DNA from: Arctopsyche grandis
Lineage: Eukaryota > Arthropoda > Insecta > Trichoptera > Hydropsychidae
DNA: 64,000 bases
Assembly (NCBI RefSeq): GCF_051622035.1
Contig: NC_135357.1
Location: 37,746,691 to 37,810,690 of the forward strand
Reading direction: 5' to 3'
Of this stretch, positions 52,637-64,000 are shown one piece after another (the first letter of the stretch is position 1; every line of letters starts with the position of its first letter). The notes below the pieces were generated by a model, which had not been told where the DNA came from, did no database searches, and saw only the letters and a program-made list of their open reading frames with translations. The position numbers were made by a program, and so were the translations under genes.

Positions 52637-52831
52637 ACCTGTTTTAATAATTATTTTGGTTTTTCATTTATACATATGTATATACTAAGTATATACATAT
52701 GTACATACATATGTAAGTATGAAGTTTATCAAACTTAATATGCTTTCTCAATTGGTGCAACAGTATGTAAAATTTATAACTTTGCGATGTATATTATAAA
52801 TCGCAAAGCCATCCAACAGTTATTAACAGAA
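52637..52831. other. 3' flank of SPH-A
   Basis: AT-rich 3' UTR and intergenic sequence with a CTTTGCGAT...ATCGCAAAG hairpin near 52783-52807. Confidence 0.4.
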
Positions 52832-54025
52832 ATTATTGGTAATTGGATTATTGCGCACATTGCGATCGCCCAAAAGACAATTTTTGCCATGAAAATCGCG
52901 AATACGGAATATTTGGCACTCGAGTTATTGTTAGTAGGATGGACTTTTCGGCTGCCAGATGTTCCATTATAGAGATTTTTGTGTTCATTTTTTGCGAGCA
53001 CTTTGTGGGCAATAATTACTGAATCTGCGGATTCAATCACGGGCGGACGAGGTGGCCGTCTAGCATTTTGATGGTTTTATAGGACAGGAGGTTATGTTGT
53101 GACCGTAACCCGGCCTATGGAAACTCGTTGTAGATAACGGAGGGAATTTATTTTCTTCAGTATACAAGTTTATTGTCAGTACAGAAAATTCACGTGGAAG
53201 TGGGCTACTATCGAAGTGGGCTAGTTGCCTGCTTCAGGGGAATGCCTGACTGGACTGATGTCTGTGGCTGCTGTACTGGTTTATATATGGGCACGGTGAT
53301 GTCATCTTGTTCTCGGGGATTCCTCCGGGTTCAAGGGTATCCTTTGTGTGGGTGTGCCACAAGGTTGCTTGATGGGTATTCATCTAGAGCGAGTCGAATC
53401 GCCTTTATCGGTGGTCTGGATATGGGTGAGGTGATGTCATCTCGTTCTTGAAGATTCTTCCAGACTCAAGGGTATCCTTTGTGTGGCTGTGCTTCAAGGT
53501 TGCTTGATGATTGTTTATCTGGAGCGAATCGAATCGACTTTATGGGTAAGCTGGACGAAGTATTTCGGTTGTTCCCTTGAACTCAAGGTTTGTTTATCTG
53601 GAGTGAACCGAATTGCCTTTATGGGTATGTTGGACGAAGTATTTCAGTTGTTCCCTTGAACTCAAGGTTTGCTTATCTGGAGCGAATAGATGATTGCTCG
53701 TACAAGCTGTATTGTATTCCTACAGTTTTTTATACTTTTTCTATAGTTCAATACTACATCATGAAAGTTGACTCACTTTCCTTAAGCAACAATGTGTTCA
53801 TTACTTTACTAAATTTGGGTGTTCTTTCTTAATGATTTATGATTTCAGTTCGGTGATTACTGGTCACAAAGTCACTAAAATCTCTATAACGGAACATCTG
53901 GCAGCCGAAAAGTCCATCATACTAACGAGAACTTGAGTGCCAAATATTGTGTATTCGCGATTTTCATGGCAAAAATTGTCTTTGTGACCACTACAATGTG
54001 ACGAATAGTCCAATTACCATGATTT
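52832..54025. repeat. Foldback-like inverted repeat with ~150-bp arms
   Basis: 52832-52985 and 53876-54025 are inverted copies sharing GACTTTTCGGCTGCCAGATG, ATTTTTGCCATGAAAATCGC and AATTGGAYTATT. They flank about 890 bp of LTR-like DNA. A third short match to the arm end lies at about 54285-54310. Confidence 0.8.
53088..53735 (-). mobile_element. LTR-like sequence related to the CsRn1-type LTRs
   Basis: The left part (TTGTGACCGTAACCCGGCCTA) resembles the start of the solo LTR at 18499 (TTGACCGTATCCCAGCCTAA). The interior holds tandem units: two of ~130 bp with AAGGGTATCCTTTGTGTGG and two of ~78 bp with GTTCCCTTGAACTCAAGG, a layout like the other LTRs. The second terminus and target duplication were not found. 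Confidence 0.45.
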
Positions 54026-54563
54026 CCTCTAATCTCGGCGAGGATAGTAAAAACTCAATGGGGTATTTGAGCGTACACGTTCTTTCATATATATGTATAT
54101 TACGTATGTGCACGCTTAAACAAACCGTGTAAAATATTTCTGAGAATATGTACGAATACTGGAAACCGTTGATTTTAATCAATCTTAATCAGATATTCGT
54201 TCTGAAGGTTGCGTTTTTACAAAGTTGTGTATTTTCTATTGTCTCAAAAACAAGAGAGCAAAAAAAATTTTGACAATAGTAAACCATTGCTAATAGTGCG
54301 TAATAATCCAATTACCAAATCCGCCACTGGTGGAATCTTTGATTCCCATGAAATTAATATATGGTCGAAAGTCGAGATGTTTAGTTCTTTTTGTTAAACG
54401 TCACTGTCAGTCAGTTTTTGGAGCTGCGCTGTTATGAAATACATCGGCGATATATTATGTAGGTTAGATTTCATACATACGTATGTTAGGTTAGATTTCC
54501 TCTCTTGACTTATTTTATTTATCATGTTTTTGGTGTCGTCGCCTCTTTCAGAATAAATAGAAT

Positions 54564-55929
54564 ATGCCACAATTAGCTGTAAGAATAGCAGCTTTGGGGA
54601 GCGTTGCTCTCGGAGGCTATTTCGTTGGAGCAAATATCGAGAAAAGAAGACTTTTGGATATTTTACAAAATGCATTACACACTGATCGACTGGTATTGGA
54701 AAGCGTTCTCGATAAGAGGAAACCTGCAGAAATATTCGAAAAGCTGTCTTTCGGGAAGGTGTCTGCGGCCACTCCCATGTCTGTCAGCGATTCGATAGCC
54801 ACTGGCCCTGCCAGAGTAAATTACTTCATTTCCCGTTGTTGTCAATTCATTCAAAAATCATTACCAGCCGACACCAATATCACCGATTGCAATTTCAGGT
54901 CTCTCAAATAATGAAATACGGATTTCCGGGCCTCGACAATGTACGATCGTTTGACAATTATGTTTTATCGTACGATCGAAGAAATCGAGTAGCTCACTGG
55001 GTCTTCGAACATCTCACAAAGCAATCTGTAAAATCAAATGATCAGATCAATAGGTCCAAATGTGAATTCAGGCCAGATCAAAGCGTGCACACCTTCTTCA
55101 GGTGATTAAAAAAAAAAATAATTGCACGTAAATGTTCACAAGTAAAATGTTCGTCATTTTGTAGATCAGATAATTCAGATTATAAAGGGTCTGGATTCGA
55201 CCGTGGCCACTTGGCAGCAGCTGGAAACCATCGGCTTTCTCAAAACCATGTCGATCAAACCTTCTTTTTAAGCAACATGGCACCGCAGGTTGTGTTTTTA
55301 ATTCATATTTTCAGATATGGGAATACCCGACGTAAGAATAACTCGATCGTCTTGTAATCTTTTTAGGTTGGAAAAGGCTTCAATCGAAATTCCTGGAATA
55401 ATCTCGAGAAATATGTACGAAAACTGACAAATACGTACGTCAATGTGTACTGCTGCACTGGACCATTATATCTTCCCAAGTAGAAACAATGCAAATAATA
55501 ATACATATATGTATGTATGTGTACTGGTTGGATTTATTAAATGAAAATAATGTATGTTCAAGGAAAGAAGGCGACGGAAAAATGTATACTAGATATCAAA
55601 CGATAGGAGCGAATTCGGTGGCAGTTCCCACACATTTTTACAAAGTGATAGTCGGTGAATCGCCAGATGGAAACCTTGATTTAGAATGTTTCTGCATGCC
55701 CAATCAAGTGATACCCGACGACGTGCCGATTACTTCGTTTCAGGTGACGACTTTCAATTCACATATGTATGTACATGCTACATATGTATGTGCATACATA
55801 TTGTATTTAATTGTGTGTAAAATATATTTTCAGGTTCCTCCTGAGAGTATAGAGCGTGCGGCTGGTCTTCTTTTCTTCGAGAGAATACCTCGACGGCAAT
55901 TTTCTAAAATCAACGGAAGAAAACAATAG
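54564..55929 (+). CDS. EXOG: EXOG-like mitochondrial endo/exonuclease
   Basis: Exons 54564-54815, 54899-55101, 55165-55288, 55367-55479, 55563-55743 and 55834-55929 (GT/AG, phases consistent) encode 322 aa. The N-terminus PQLAVRIAALGSVALGGYFV is a hydrophobic anchor/targeting segment. The DNA/RNA non-specific nuclease domain has KYGFPGLDNVRSF, YVLSYDRRNRVAHWVFEHL, the catalytic DRGHLAAAGNH (His as general base), TFFLSNMAPQ and the metal-binding GFNRNSWNNLEKYVR. The C-terminal VPPESIERAAGLLFFE region is typical of EndoG/EXOG. In animals it processes mitochondrial DNA ends at the inner membrane. EXOG is preferred over EndoG because of the KYGFPG start and the C-terminal extension. The gene is compact, with introns under 100 nt. 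Confidence 0.92.
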
Positions 55930-56698
55930 ACAGTGCAAAATGCATACATATGTATGTCTATTTTGACAAACTAATTTCGATGCAATTATTTTTGATTTTT
56001 GTTTTACATATACATATGTATGTATGTACAGTTGTTTGCAATTTAGGATATTAGGTTGTTATATGTTGAAAATAAAGCTACATGCGTACATACGTATATG
56101 TATATTTATATTGAATGTCTGGATGTTTCGTTTCAATTATTGTAAAATAAAACGTAAAAAAAAGTTTATTTATCTCAATCCCCAAATTTCCATGGATGTC
56201 ATTGGAATCCAACTCTGCTCAAAGCCAATGACTATGTATTGTAGATGTGCTAATCTAATATATAATTTCGAAAGTGACTTTTTTGAGTGAAGGTTTATTG
56301 AGAACATCGAAAACAAATCAAAGTTCGATTCCGTTTCCTGAGTACTCGTTTCGTCAGTTACCTTTTTCAGTGTTTAAGCGGTTTATAGTATCTAATATGA
56401 AAGTATCGGAACTGGTGGCGAAAAGGCAAATCTCAGCGCCAGACTGGTGTTTTGACAGCCAATATTTGCATTAACATACATATAATCTTTCATTTCAGCC
56501 TTTGTTCAATTTATGACCGAGTGTTGTTGTTAGTGTGCTCAAAAAAATTATACTAAGCCACAAAAACATTCAGATTTTAGCCACATACGTATGTGTATGT
56601 ATCACAATAAATTTAGGCTTATCATTCATGTTTTTATTCTTCAATAGCCAATTAAAAGGTTATAAAGGTCAAAATAAAACGCCAAGATACTTAACAAG
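55930..56698. other. Intergenic stretch
   Basis: EXOG 3' flank with AATAAA near 56068 and 56146, then AT-rich DNA upstream of SPH-B. No other feature is seen. Confidence 0.5.
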
Positions 56699-58420
56699 AT
56701 GAATAGTTTCTATGGCATATTTTTCTTCTTGACAATAACCTATGCAGTATCTAATAGAGGTAAGTGGTTTCACACTTTTACCGATTAGATTTGTTGACAT
56801 ATCTTATCATACTTTTTATTTTCACGTACATATTATGTATGTACGAATAAATATTATCTTTTGCACATTTTATTGTTTTGGACGTTTATTAGTCGATTAG
56901 ATTCTTTTTACGAAAATAAAAGTTGATAAGTATGAAAGAAAAAGTAATGAAGTAAGAGTTTTGCAACAGAAGAAGCCTGCAACACCCCGATAAACCGTCC
57001 AGGGCTGTGCATCGACGTCGACAACTGTCTGCCCATTCAGAGTATTTTAGATAATGTCAGACGAACTAGAAACGACACCATATATCTTAGAGATTCGGCG
57101 TGCGGCTACAACGTGGATGTTAGGAAGTTGAAAGTGTGCTGCGAGAGCGCCACCTCGGAGAGCACCACCAATTGTACCACTCCCAATGCGGAAGCGGGAA
57201 TCTGCATCAGTCTGTTAGACTGCCCCACTTTGTTGAGGTTTTCCAACGCGGGAAATAGACTGGCGCAAGAGAATAGGACGCTGTTGACGAAATCTGCCTG
57301 TTCGGGCAATCATCCCTTTAGCGTGTGCTGCTCTGATAATACAATCCAAAGGACCGTGGCTTCGGATATGAGCACTCTTCTACCTTCGAGGCAAAATTGC
57401 GGACGAGAGGCCAGCGTTCATAAGGCTAATGAAGTAAAAGACGGAGAGAGTGCAATCGATCAATTTCCATGGTTGGCTGCGATCGAGTACAAAGACGACG
57501 ATCGTGACAAAAGTTTTTATTTGTGTTCGGCCACTCTGATCACTTTGCGATATGTTCTCGCCCCAGCTCAATGTTTCCACAGAAAGAACATTCGAAACAA
57601 AGTTCCGTATGTATTGTATTGTAAGATTCGAGGCCAAAACATATGTATGCATACTCCATTATCATTTCTATTACTTATGCTGGCTGAGTTATCTCAAATT
57701 TTAAAGAAATCATCACAATAACCACATTGATTTTGATTGTTTTAGTAAAAATGTGGTGCTCGGCGTATATGACTTGACTGCTGAAATACACTGCAGTGCA
57801 AATGGAATCTGCACTGAATCAACGTCTTTGAAAATAAGTATCGAAGAAATATTATTGCATCCGAACTTTAATGCTGATATTGAAAGAAATGACATTGCTC
57901 TCGTAAGAATGGATCGAGATGTTGAATTTACAGGTACACACACACACACACACACCATACTTAAAATATTGACTAAATCAATAAGTTAAAAAATGAAATT
58001 TCAGACTTCATTCGACCACTGTGTTTACCGCAAATGAACATTTTTGAAAATGCACCAAATATTCCGGTGAATTTAATTATATCTGGATGGCATCTGTATT
58101 TCGATGATATTGAAAGGCGCAGCAATGGTACAAAAAAATTGAACCTGCGCGTACCAGCTGTCGAGAAGAGCGAATGTCAAGTGTTCTACGATGAACACAA
58201 CTTTCAATTGATGGAAGAGCACATTTGTGCTGGCGGAATAGTCGGCAGATCTTCTGGCAACGGAGACTCTGGTATTCCCCTGATGCGATTTAGGAACGAT
58301 CAATACGAATTTATTGGATTTCTCAGTTACGGAGCAAAACGCTCCGGCTCCTCAATACCAGATTTATATACGAACGTTTTTGTTTACATTGATTGGATAA
58401 GGAACAATATTAGGAAGTAA
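56699..58420 (+). CDS. CLIP-domain serine protease homolog B (non-catalytic, two CLIP domains)
   Basis: Exons 56699-56759, 56970-57606, 57746-57933 and 58005-58420 encode 433 aa, with the same intron positions and phases as paralog A. A signal peptide (MNSFYGIFFFLTITYAVS) is followed by CLIP 1 (about 24-80) and CLIP 2 (about 90-150), each with six Cys. The S1-like domain starts at about 175. The catalytic His is Gln (VLAPAQC, ~221). Asp (NDIALV, ~282) and Ser (GDSGIP, ~384) remain. The activation site is replaced by EVKDGES. The Cys before GDSG and its usual partner near the C-terminus (GAKRSGSS) are both replaced, removing one S1 disulfide. AATAAA lies at 58453. A secreted regulatory role is inferred from the family. 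Confidence 0.93.
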
Positions 58421-58814
58421 AATACTTACATATGTATGTATAATATTATGCTAATAAAATGTAAAATTTAATATCATAGTAGTTTAGTTATTTAAATCCA
58501 CTACTAATTAATTAATACCCATGTTGCAGGCTATCCAAGCCAAGAGTGTCTGTCAATATCTGCCACTGAACAATGTCTTATTTTCTCGTTGTAAATTTAC
58601 GACTTACCGCACCAGATGACACCTACCCCAATAACGCCACTGTTTTGTTTTAAAATAAGCAAGATCTAGTGATATGGGACTATAGTATGTGTGTACATAC
58701 TTGAAAGTCGTATGTAGTCGCTGTGCGCCGTTTTTCATTCTAATTCATTTCAATTGAATGTAAAAGTTTTTTTTCCGAATTATTGTATGTAATTTATATT
58801 TTTATTTCAAAAAC

Positions 58815-59091
58815 TAAGCCCAATAAAAATACATCCGATACTAAAAAATTAACAGATAAAATAAAAAATATCAAGATCGAAAACCAACCCTTATAAATGT
58901 AGTAAAAAATCAATAGAAAAAGCATCCGACTATTGATTGGAATACTCACTTATGGCACAGCAATACTAGATTTTGAATTAATGACTGCAAAAGCCAAAAA
59001 TATTGTCATATTCGAATTCAGTGGGTCAAATTTACTTGAGCAATATCGACAAGTTTCAGCTACGGTAATTTTTTTTATTGCTTAGGGTAAT
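58815..59091. mobile_element. Diverged copy of the CACTGAGCAA MITE family
   Basis: Shares GGCACAGCAATACTA, the ATTCGAATTCAGTG block and an (inverted) CCCTAAGCAATAAAAAAAAT end with the element at 51189-51841. Shorter and more diverged. Confidence 0.65.
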
Positions 59092-59778
59092 TTACGATTC
59101 GATATTCGAAATAATCCAACACTGTATATATTTGAAAGAGTAAATAAAACAATTTGACAATTAAATTTTTTCTTATTTTGATTCTGAGATTGTACAAATC
59201 AAATTTATACACAATAAGTAAATTATCAATGAGTAGAAACAAAGACGGCTACAAAAGTATATATGTATATATTAAAAAAAATAAAAACAACACTTAATAT
59301 TAAATATGTACCAGTAAAAATAATTGTATAATAATATTATAATATAGAAAAGCTAAATAGATAAAAAATATCAAAGAAGAAATATATTACTTTAATAATT
59401 TTATTATAACTTATGAATGTTCTTACAGTAAAATAAAAAAGCTAGGCTCTCTCAAGATAATAAAATTGCAAATGTTTTCAATTCATACTTATTCTAATTA
59501 TATATTTTGCATATACATATGTATGTATATAATATATTTTAACGAATTAGTGGGCAATGAAGATACCAATACATAACATGTATGTATATATGTATATGCC
59601 AACCATACAGTAATTTATAAGTAGAATTTTTAACCCACCACCAGTTTGTTTGTGTCAAATTTTCATAAGAGCGCACTTCTTCCTATTCGAATTTAAGATT
59701 GAATGATATGTACGTATGTATGTACATGTGTAATTTCTCACTTACATTATATGTACATACATACATACATACATACGG

Positions 59779-59819
<41 letters not shown>

Positions 59820-61478
59820 CACGTATACATCTATTATACATATAAATAAATCGAATACAATTTTAGAATTCACAACAGAATTAACAATGGTTAAAATTTT
59901 TCTTTGCATCAGTCAAATATTCAAATGGAAGTTGCCTTAAACTTACTATCATATATGTATGTATACGCATCGAGTGGTACATATTACATTGTATAATATG
60001 TATGTACAATATAATATCAAAATTTTGCAAAAAATTAAAAATCATGTATAATATTAAACCGAAGAAGAAGAATTTATATGTATTTATAATTAAAAGATTG
60101 AAAGCGGCAGGGAAGCCAGCGTCCACATTGAACATAGCAAATTTCAATAATGAAATTATGCGCACACAAATGCAAATTCTCCCCACACAATCATATGTAT
60201 TTATTATACGCTATGTTTTTCTTCTATCCACCTACTGAAAGCTACACCTAGCTCAAGCCGTCCGTCCGTCCGTACGTGTATGCTATAAACCTTTGAATAG
60301 CCGGGAATATAATTTCAAATATAGCCGCTTGATTAAAAACTATGGCACTAATTTTGTGTGTGACTTATTTCAAACATTATAATAATATAAACCGACAAAT
60401 AAATAAGAGGCGAAATTCCTCCGACTTTGTTTAAGTTTGATTGTAAGTCGCAAATAATTGCAATGTGCTGGATGGAGAAAAGAAATAATAATTCTAATTG
60501 ATCCCGTTAACGAATATGTATTTTGATTGGTGAACCAAAAACAGTTTGTTGTGTATACATATATGTATATCGGTGCCGCATTCTAATGTGCTCTTCTCCT
60601 TATCCAAATACATACAATGTATATACGTATGTACATGTTTACATTGACAAACATTTAAATTTCTATAAATGTACATTTTCAAATAAGACACTGAAATCTA
60701 AACCGGAAACAGTAACTGTAACAGTGAATATAGTGATACTCGTAATTATTAGTAAATGCATTTTTTTCTCGTTTAACATAATCTACATATCCATTCATAA
60801 TAATAAAGTTCTACATAAAATCTGTTTATTTATTTACAATAATCTATATCTTCACAAATGTACTATGTATGTATGTATGCATGAACTTTTCCTCGATTCA
60901 TTGTATCAACATATGCGCATATATATGTATTATAATAATATAATCAATAACTATTCGAGATATACATATAATTTTGTCACCTTGAATAAAAAATAGCTTA
61001 AAAATAATAATGGACAAAAACAACGATTAAATATGGACAGAATAGAAAAATACAAATCATTAAAAAAATATATGATGTATACATATATACATATGGTAAA
61101 TATTGAAAATCTCTTAACAAAAAATATAATAATGAGTGCAAATACAAAACAAAATGTCAAGATAAATAATTTCGATTGATTTGTAAACAAAAAATCAGTC
61201 ATAAAAATAAATGCAAATATGAAAAATTAAAAATAACAGAAAATTAGCTTTAAGCTGGCCGACAAATACAACAATAGTAAGCGATAAGGAATAAATATAG
61301 ATATTGTGTTGTACGTAGAAGTTACATTACAGTGAACACATTGTCTCATTCAATTCGAACAACTGAAAAATAGAAAAGCAAATCAATACCATTAATGTCC
61401 ATACCACTGGGTATGTACATACATATGTACGTATTATTTTACACGTAACATTACCCAATATTGATAGACCGTACGGAA
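59092..61478. other. Long AT-rich intergenic / 3' UTR region
   Basis: No coding feature is supported. It contains a (GT)19 microsatellite at 59779-59816 and a CCGTCCGTCCGT run near 60260. The coracle 3' UTR extends into this region on the minus strand; minus-strand AATAAA candidates (plus TTTATT) occur near 60825 but the end cannot be fixed. Confidence 0.5.
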
Positions 61479-64000
61479 CTACTGTTGTGGGCTTTGTTGC
61501 TGGATTTCAATCTTTTCGACTGTCATGTCTGGATTCATGGCCGTGGCTTCCTATAAACAAATATAACGGATCAGGTTAAGTTAGTAATTCGACTCGGTGA
61601 TAGATACAAATTGCAACGCGAGTCGCTGTCATCTGTCGACCTGTATGGCTTCAGCGAGAGCTCTGTCGTGATCGATCGGATCGCCGTCAGATTGTATTGT
61701 GATCTTTTGCTCGACGCGAGTTTCAACTACGCCATCACGTTCTGTCTTGTACTGAAAACCGAAAATGTAAAACTTACTGTAACACCATATATATTCCTAT
61801 AACAGCATAAAATATATGTATACTATATACAAAATATAATACCGTGATCGTCTCGACTGTTCTTGTTTTGGAGCTGATGGTCTGTGACGACACTATTTCT
61901 CCTTGTGGGTGAGAGTCATCATGCACTGATTCACCTCCCATCTGCAGAAGAAGGCAAAATTTACTCAATGAACATTTGAGCATAGGGTGTACATTAAATT
62001 ATGCAGATTATGTAGTACTAACGATTCTGGTTCCGGAGGTGAGCAGAGTAGCGAAAGGTGGTTCTCCTGTACCATGAGCGCCTGCTTGATACACTACACT
62101 CTCCGTCTTCACAATGCCATCGGAATCCTTAAATGAGAAATACAATGTTTGGCTAATTCCCGGCTGAACTTTTTAAATAATCAATCAATGCTTAAGTGTC
62201 GTGGAAATATGTAATACTGTAATAGAATAACTTTAACAAAACTTATAAAATATCACACGAATATTGGATGCAAATACATGTAATGTTTCTAGTAACTTCT
62301 AAACTACGATGAAAATATGTATGTACATATCATACATAAATATAATATTAAACACATTCATTCACAATCAGAGAGATAATGATATTACATATGTAGGTAT
62401 AACCAACCATGCATAAATGCATATAAATTATTGAAGATGTAATACGTACCGAGCGATTTACTCTCACAAATGTGTTTCTCGCAAACGTAATTGCAGTACT
62501 GAAATGAAACCACTTACCCCAAATTGAGCACGATAATTCTCGTAATGGGTGCCATCGTCGTCAAAGTCTATAGGCGTTCCAGAATCTCCGCTGCTGTCCG
62601 ATCCAACGGAACCTCGACGAGCAAACTTCAAAACCAAGTGTGCAGGCATCGGCATTATTGTCGTAAACGAGTTTTGCAGGATGCAGTTAATACATTCATG
62701 GAAGGCGATGATTGAGAAAATTATAAGAAATAAGTTAATAAAAAAACAACAACAACACTGATGTCGTGGAAAAAGTACTTGTATTGTACGTGTATTTTTC
62801 AAAAAGTTCCCAAAAGATTTAAATTAAAATATCAGTCGAAAATACTATGTAATATTTATATATTATATTTACATGTCAGTTTGAAATTACATAGATTAGC
62901 AATAGAGGGCATTCTAAGAGGCAAAAACTACAATACATTAATTCACTTCACTACACAGTGTGTAAAGAACACAGATTTTTACCAAAAGGGTGGGGACATA
63001 CTTAAAAATTTTGTAAAAATAAAATCGATCTTTAATTCACGCAAAACAATACAATACAATATGTAAAATACTTGGACCATTTCATCAAGCAAAAATAAAA
63101 AGCTCATTAGAAAATGAAAAGCAAAAAAATCATAAGCTCAAGATGAATTTGTCAGCTTTTTATTCATTTTTGTGAAAACAAAAAAAAATGTAGTCTGCGC
63201 AACATGTACCTGATCTCCAGTCAAAACTGTCGTTTTTACTTCTTGAGTAACCACTCTTTGCTCCTGACGAGTGGCAGACGACGTCATCGAATGAGCTACG
63301 GTTTTTTCTTCGAGCTGCTGCGTGCGAGCATTGGTTCCTAGATCTTCGTGAGTGGTGGCCGTACGAGTTGTCACGGCTCTCGCCGTCACATATGGCGATT
63401 TTCCGGTGGAATCAAGAGGCGGGTCCAAACTTTCAGCCTGGCCCACATTTCGATTTTTAAGCAATAAATAACAAAGAAAGAAAAAAAAAACACATTTTAA
63501 CACATGCGAATGGAAATTCCAGTTAAATCTACTCTACTCTACAGTAGAATCATACAACGATTATTTAGCTTTTAGTTGAATGGAATGGAATGGAAATACA
63601 TACGAGACACGTGCAGCAATTTTCAATTTTTAGACACGCACACGCACTCTCAATAGCAATACAAAAGCGATGCAATACTTTTATTATTCAGTCAGTATTA
63701 AAAACAAAAAGATCTTTAGTTCTCACAATAATAATTACCAACAAACCATTTACTACGTATGTATGTAAATAGAAGTTGTGGGATTAAACGAAATAAGGGA
63801 AAAAAGTAAAAAAGTAAAAAAAAGAAACTAAACTAAAGGGGAATAAAAAAGTGTTAAGTAAACACACCTTATTAGTTTGCGTGGAGAAAGTGACTTCTCC
63901 GGTACCTAAATTCTCTACTTCCTCCTCAACATTGTGTGTGACGCCGTCTTCGTTCTTAGTCAGCACTTGCTTGGTGGTGGTCTTAACGACGACGGGCGTC
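61479..64000 (-). CDS. cora: Coracle / protein 4.1 homolog, 3' part
   Basis: Minus-strand exons: >64000-63868, 63437-63210, 62625-62518, 62127-62023, 61941-61843, 61751-61641 and 61550-61479 (stop), all phase 0. The encoded tail includes VVVKTTTKQVLTKNEDGV, a Thr/Glu-rich segment, RRGSVGSDSSGDSGTPIDFD, YKTERDGVVETRVEQKITIQ and DRALAEAIQEATAMNPDMTV before the stop, ending VEKIEIQQQSPQQ. This is the conserved 4.1 C-terminal domain. Coracle is a FERM scaffold of septate junctions that links Neurexin/Gliotactin complexes to the cortex; the FERM part lies beyond the window. The acceptor at 62625 (GAAG) is weak, so the start of that exon is less certain, and this Ser-rich exon may be alternatively used. 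Confidence 0.88.

Noticed and set aside
60002-61202. Lys/Asn/Ile/Tyr-rich ORFs of 78-157 aa
   Set aside because: AT-rich composition artefacts in intergenic DNA with no family or splice support.
62450-62498. Possible 49-nt coracle exon with AG and GT borders
   Set aside because: It would leave a 19-nt intron after 62518 and shift the frame; the neighbouring exons join in phase without it.

Overview
The window is nuclear DNA from an arthropod, almost certainly an insect. It has spliced genes with GT/AG introns, an insect-type coracle/protein 4.1, CLIP-domain serine protease homologs, and Jockey-like, CsRn1-like, hAT-like and TTAA-type transposons. The AT-rich introns carry many short palindromic TACATATGTA-like motifs. 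Lepidoptera is a plausible guess, but nothing here proves the order.

Positions 1-32100 are almost entirely mobile and repetitive DNA. They hold a decayed LINE (285-1503), a hAT element with an 8-bp target duplication (2305-5015), a TTAA-flanked MITE (5912-6512) and a tRNA-derived SINE (8228-8679). A second LINE tail (10645-11200) is followed by a 3-kb element carrying a 307-bp satellite in which the motif ACTTCCGGT recurs about every 152 bp (11281-14296). A MITE with a 9-bp target duplication (15109-15852) and a solo LTR (18499-19324) come next. The centrepiece is nested: a recent Ty3/Gypsy element of CsRn1 type (19747-31047) has its 3' LTR split by an intact Jockey-like LINE (20146-25028). 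All four open reading frames of the pair are uninterrupted.

Positions 32100-64000 carry the host genes. A glutathione synthetase gene (+, 32498-40794) has two alternative versions of exon 3, which exon phases force to be mutually exclusive. It is tail-to-tail with a short CCDC103-like dynein assembly gene (-, 40971-41337). A two-exon kelch fragment (-, 42496-42859) and mitochondrial phenylalanyl-tRNA synthetase FARS2 (-, 43843-47737) follow. Next are two tandem CLIP-domain serine protease homologs (+, 50320-52636 and 56699-58420) with an EXOG-like mitochondrial nuclease between them (+, 54564-55929). The 3' end of a coracle/protein 4.1 gene (-, 61479 to beyond 64000) closes the window. Introns and intergenic gaps hold more MITEs, LTR pieces and LINE tails.

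The host genes do not form a pathway. The strongest biological observations are the duplicated, phase-locked exon in glutathione synthetase, which swaps part of the substrate-binding region, and the protease homolog pair, which shares a His-to-Gln change and an unusable activation site. Among repeats, the 152-bp ETS-motif periodicity and the duplicated primer-binding site of the Gypsy element stand out.
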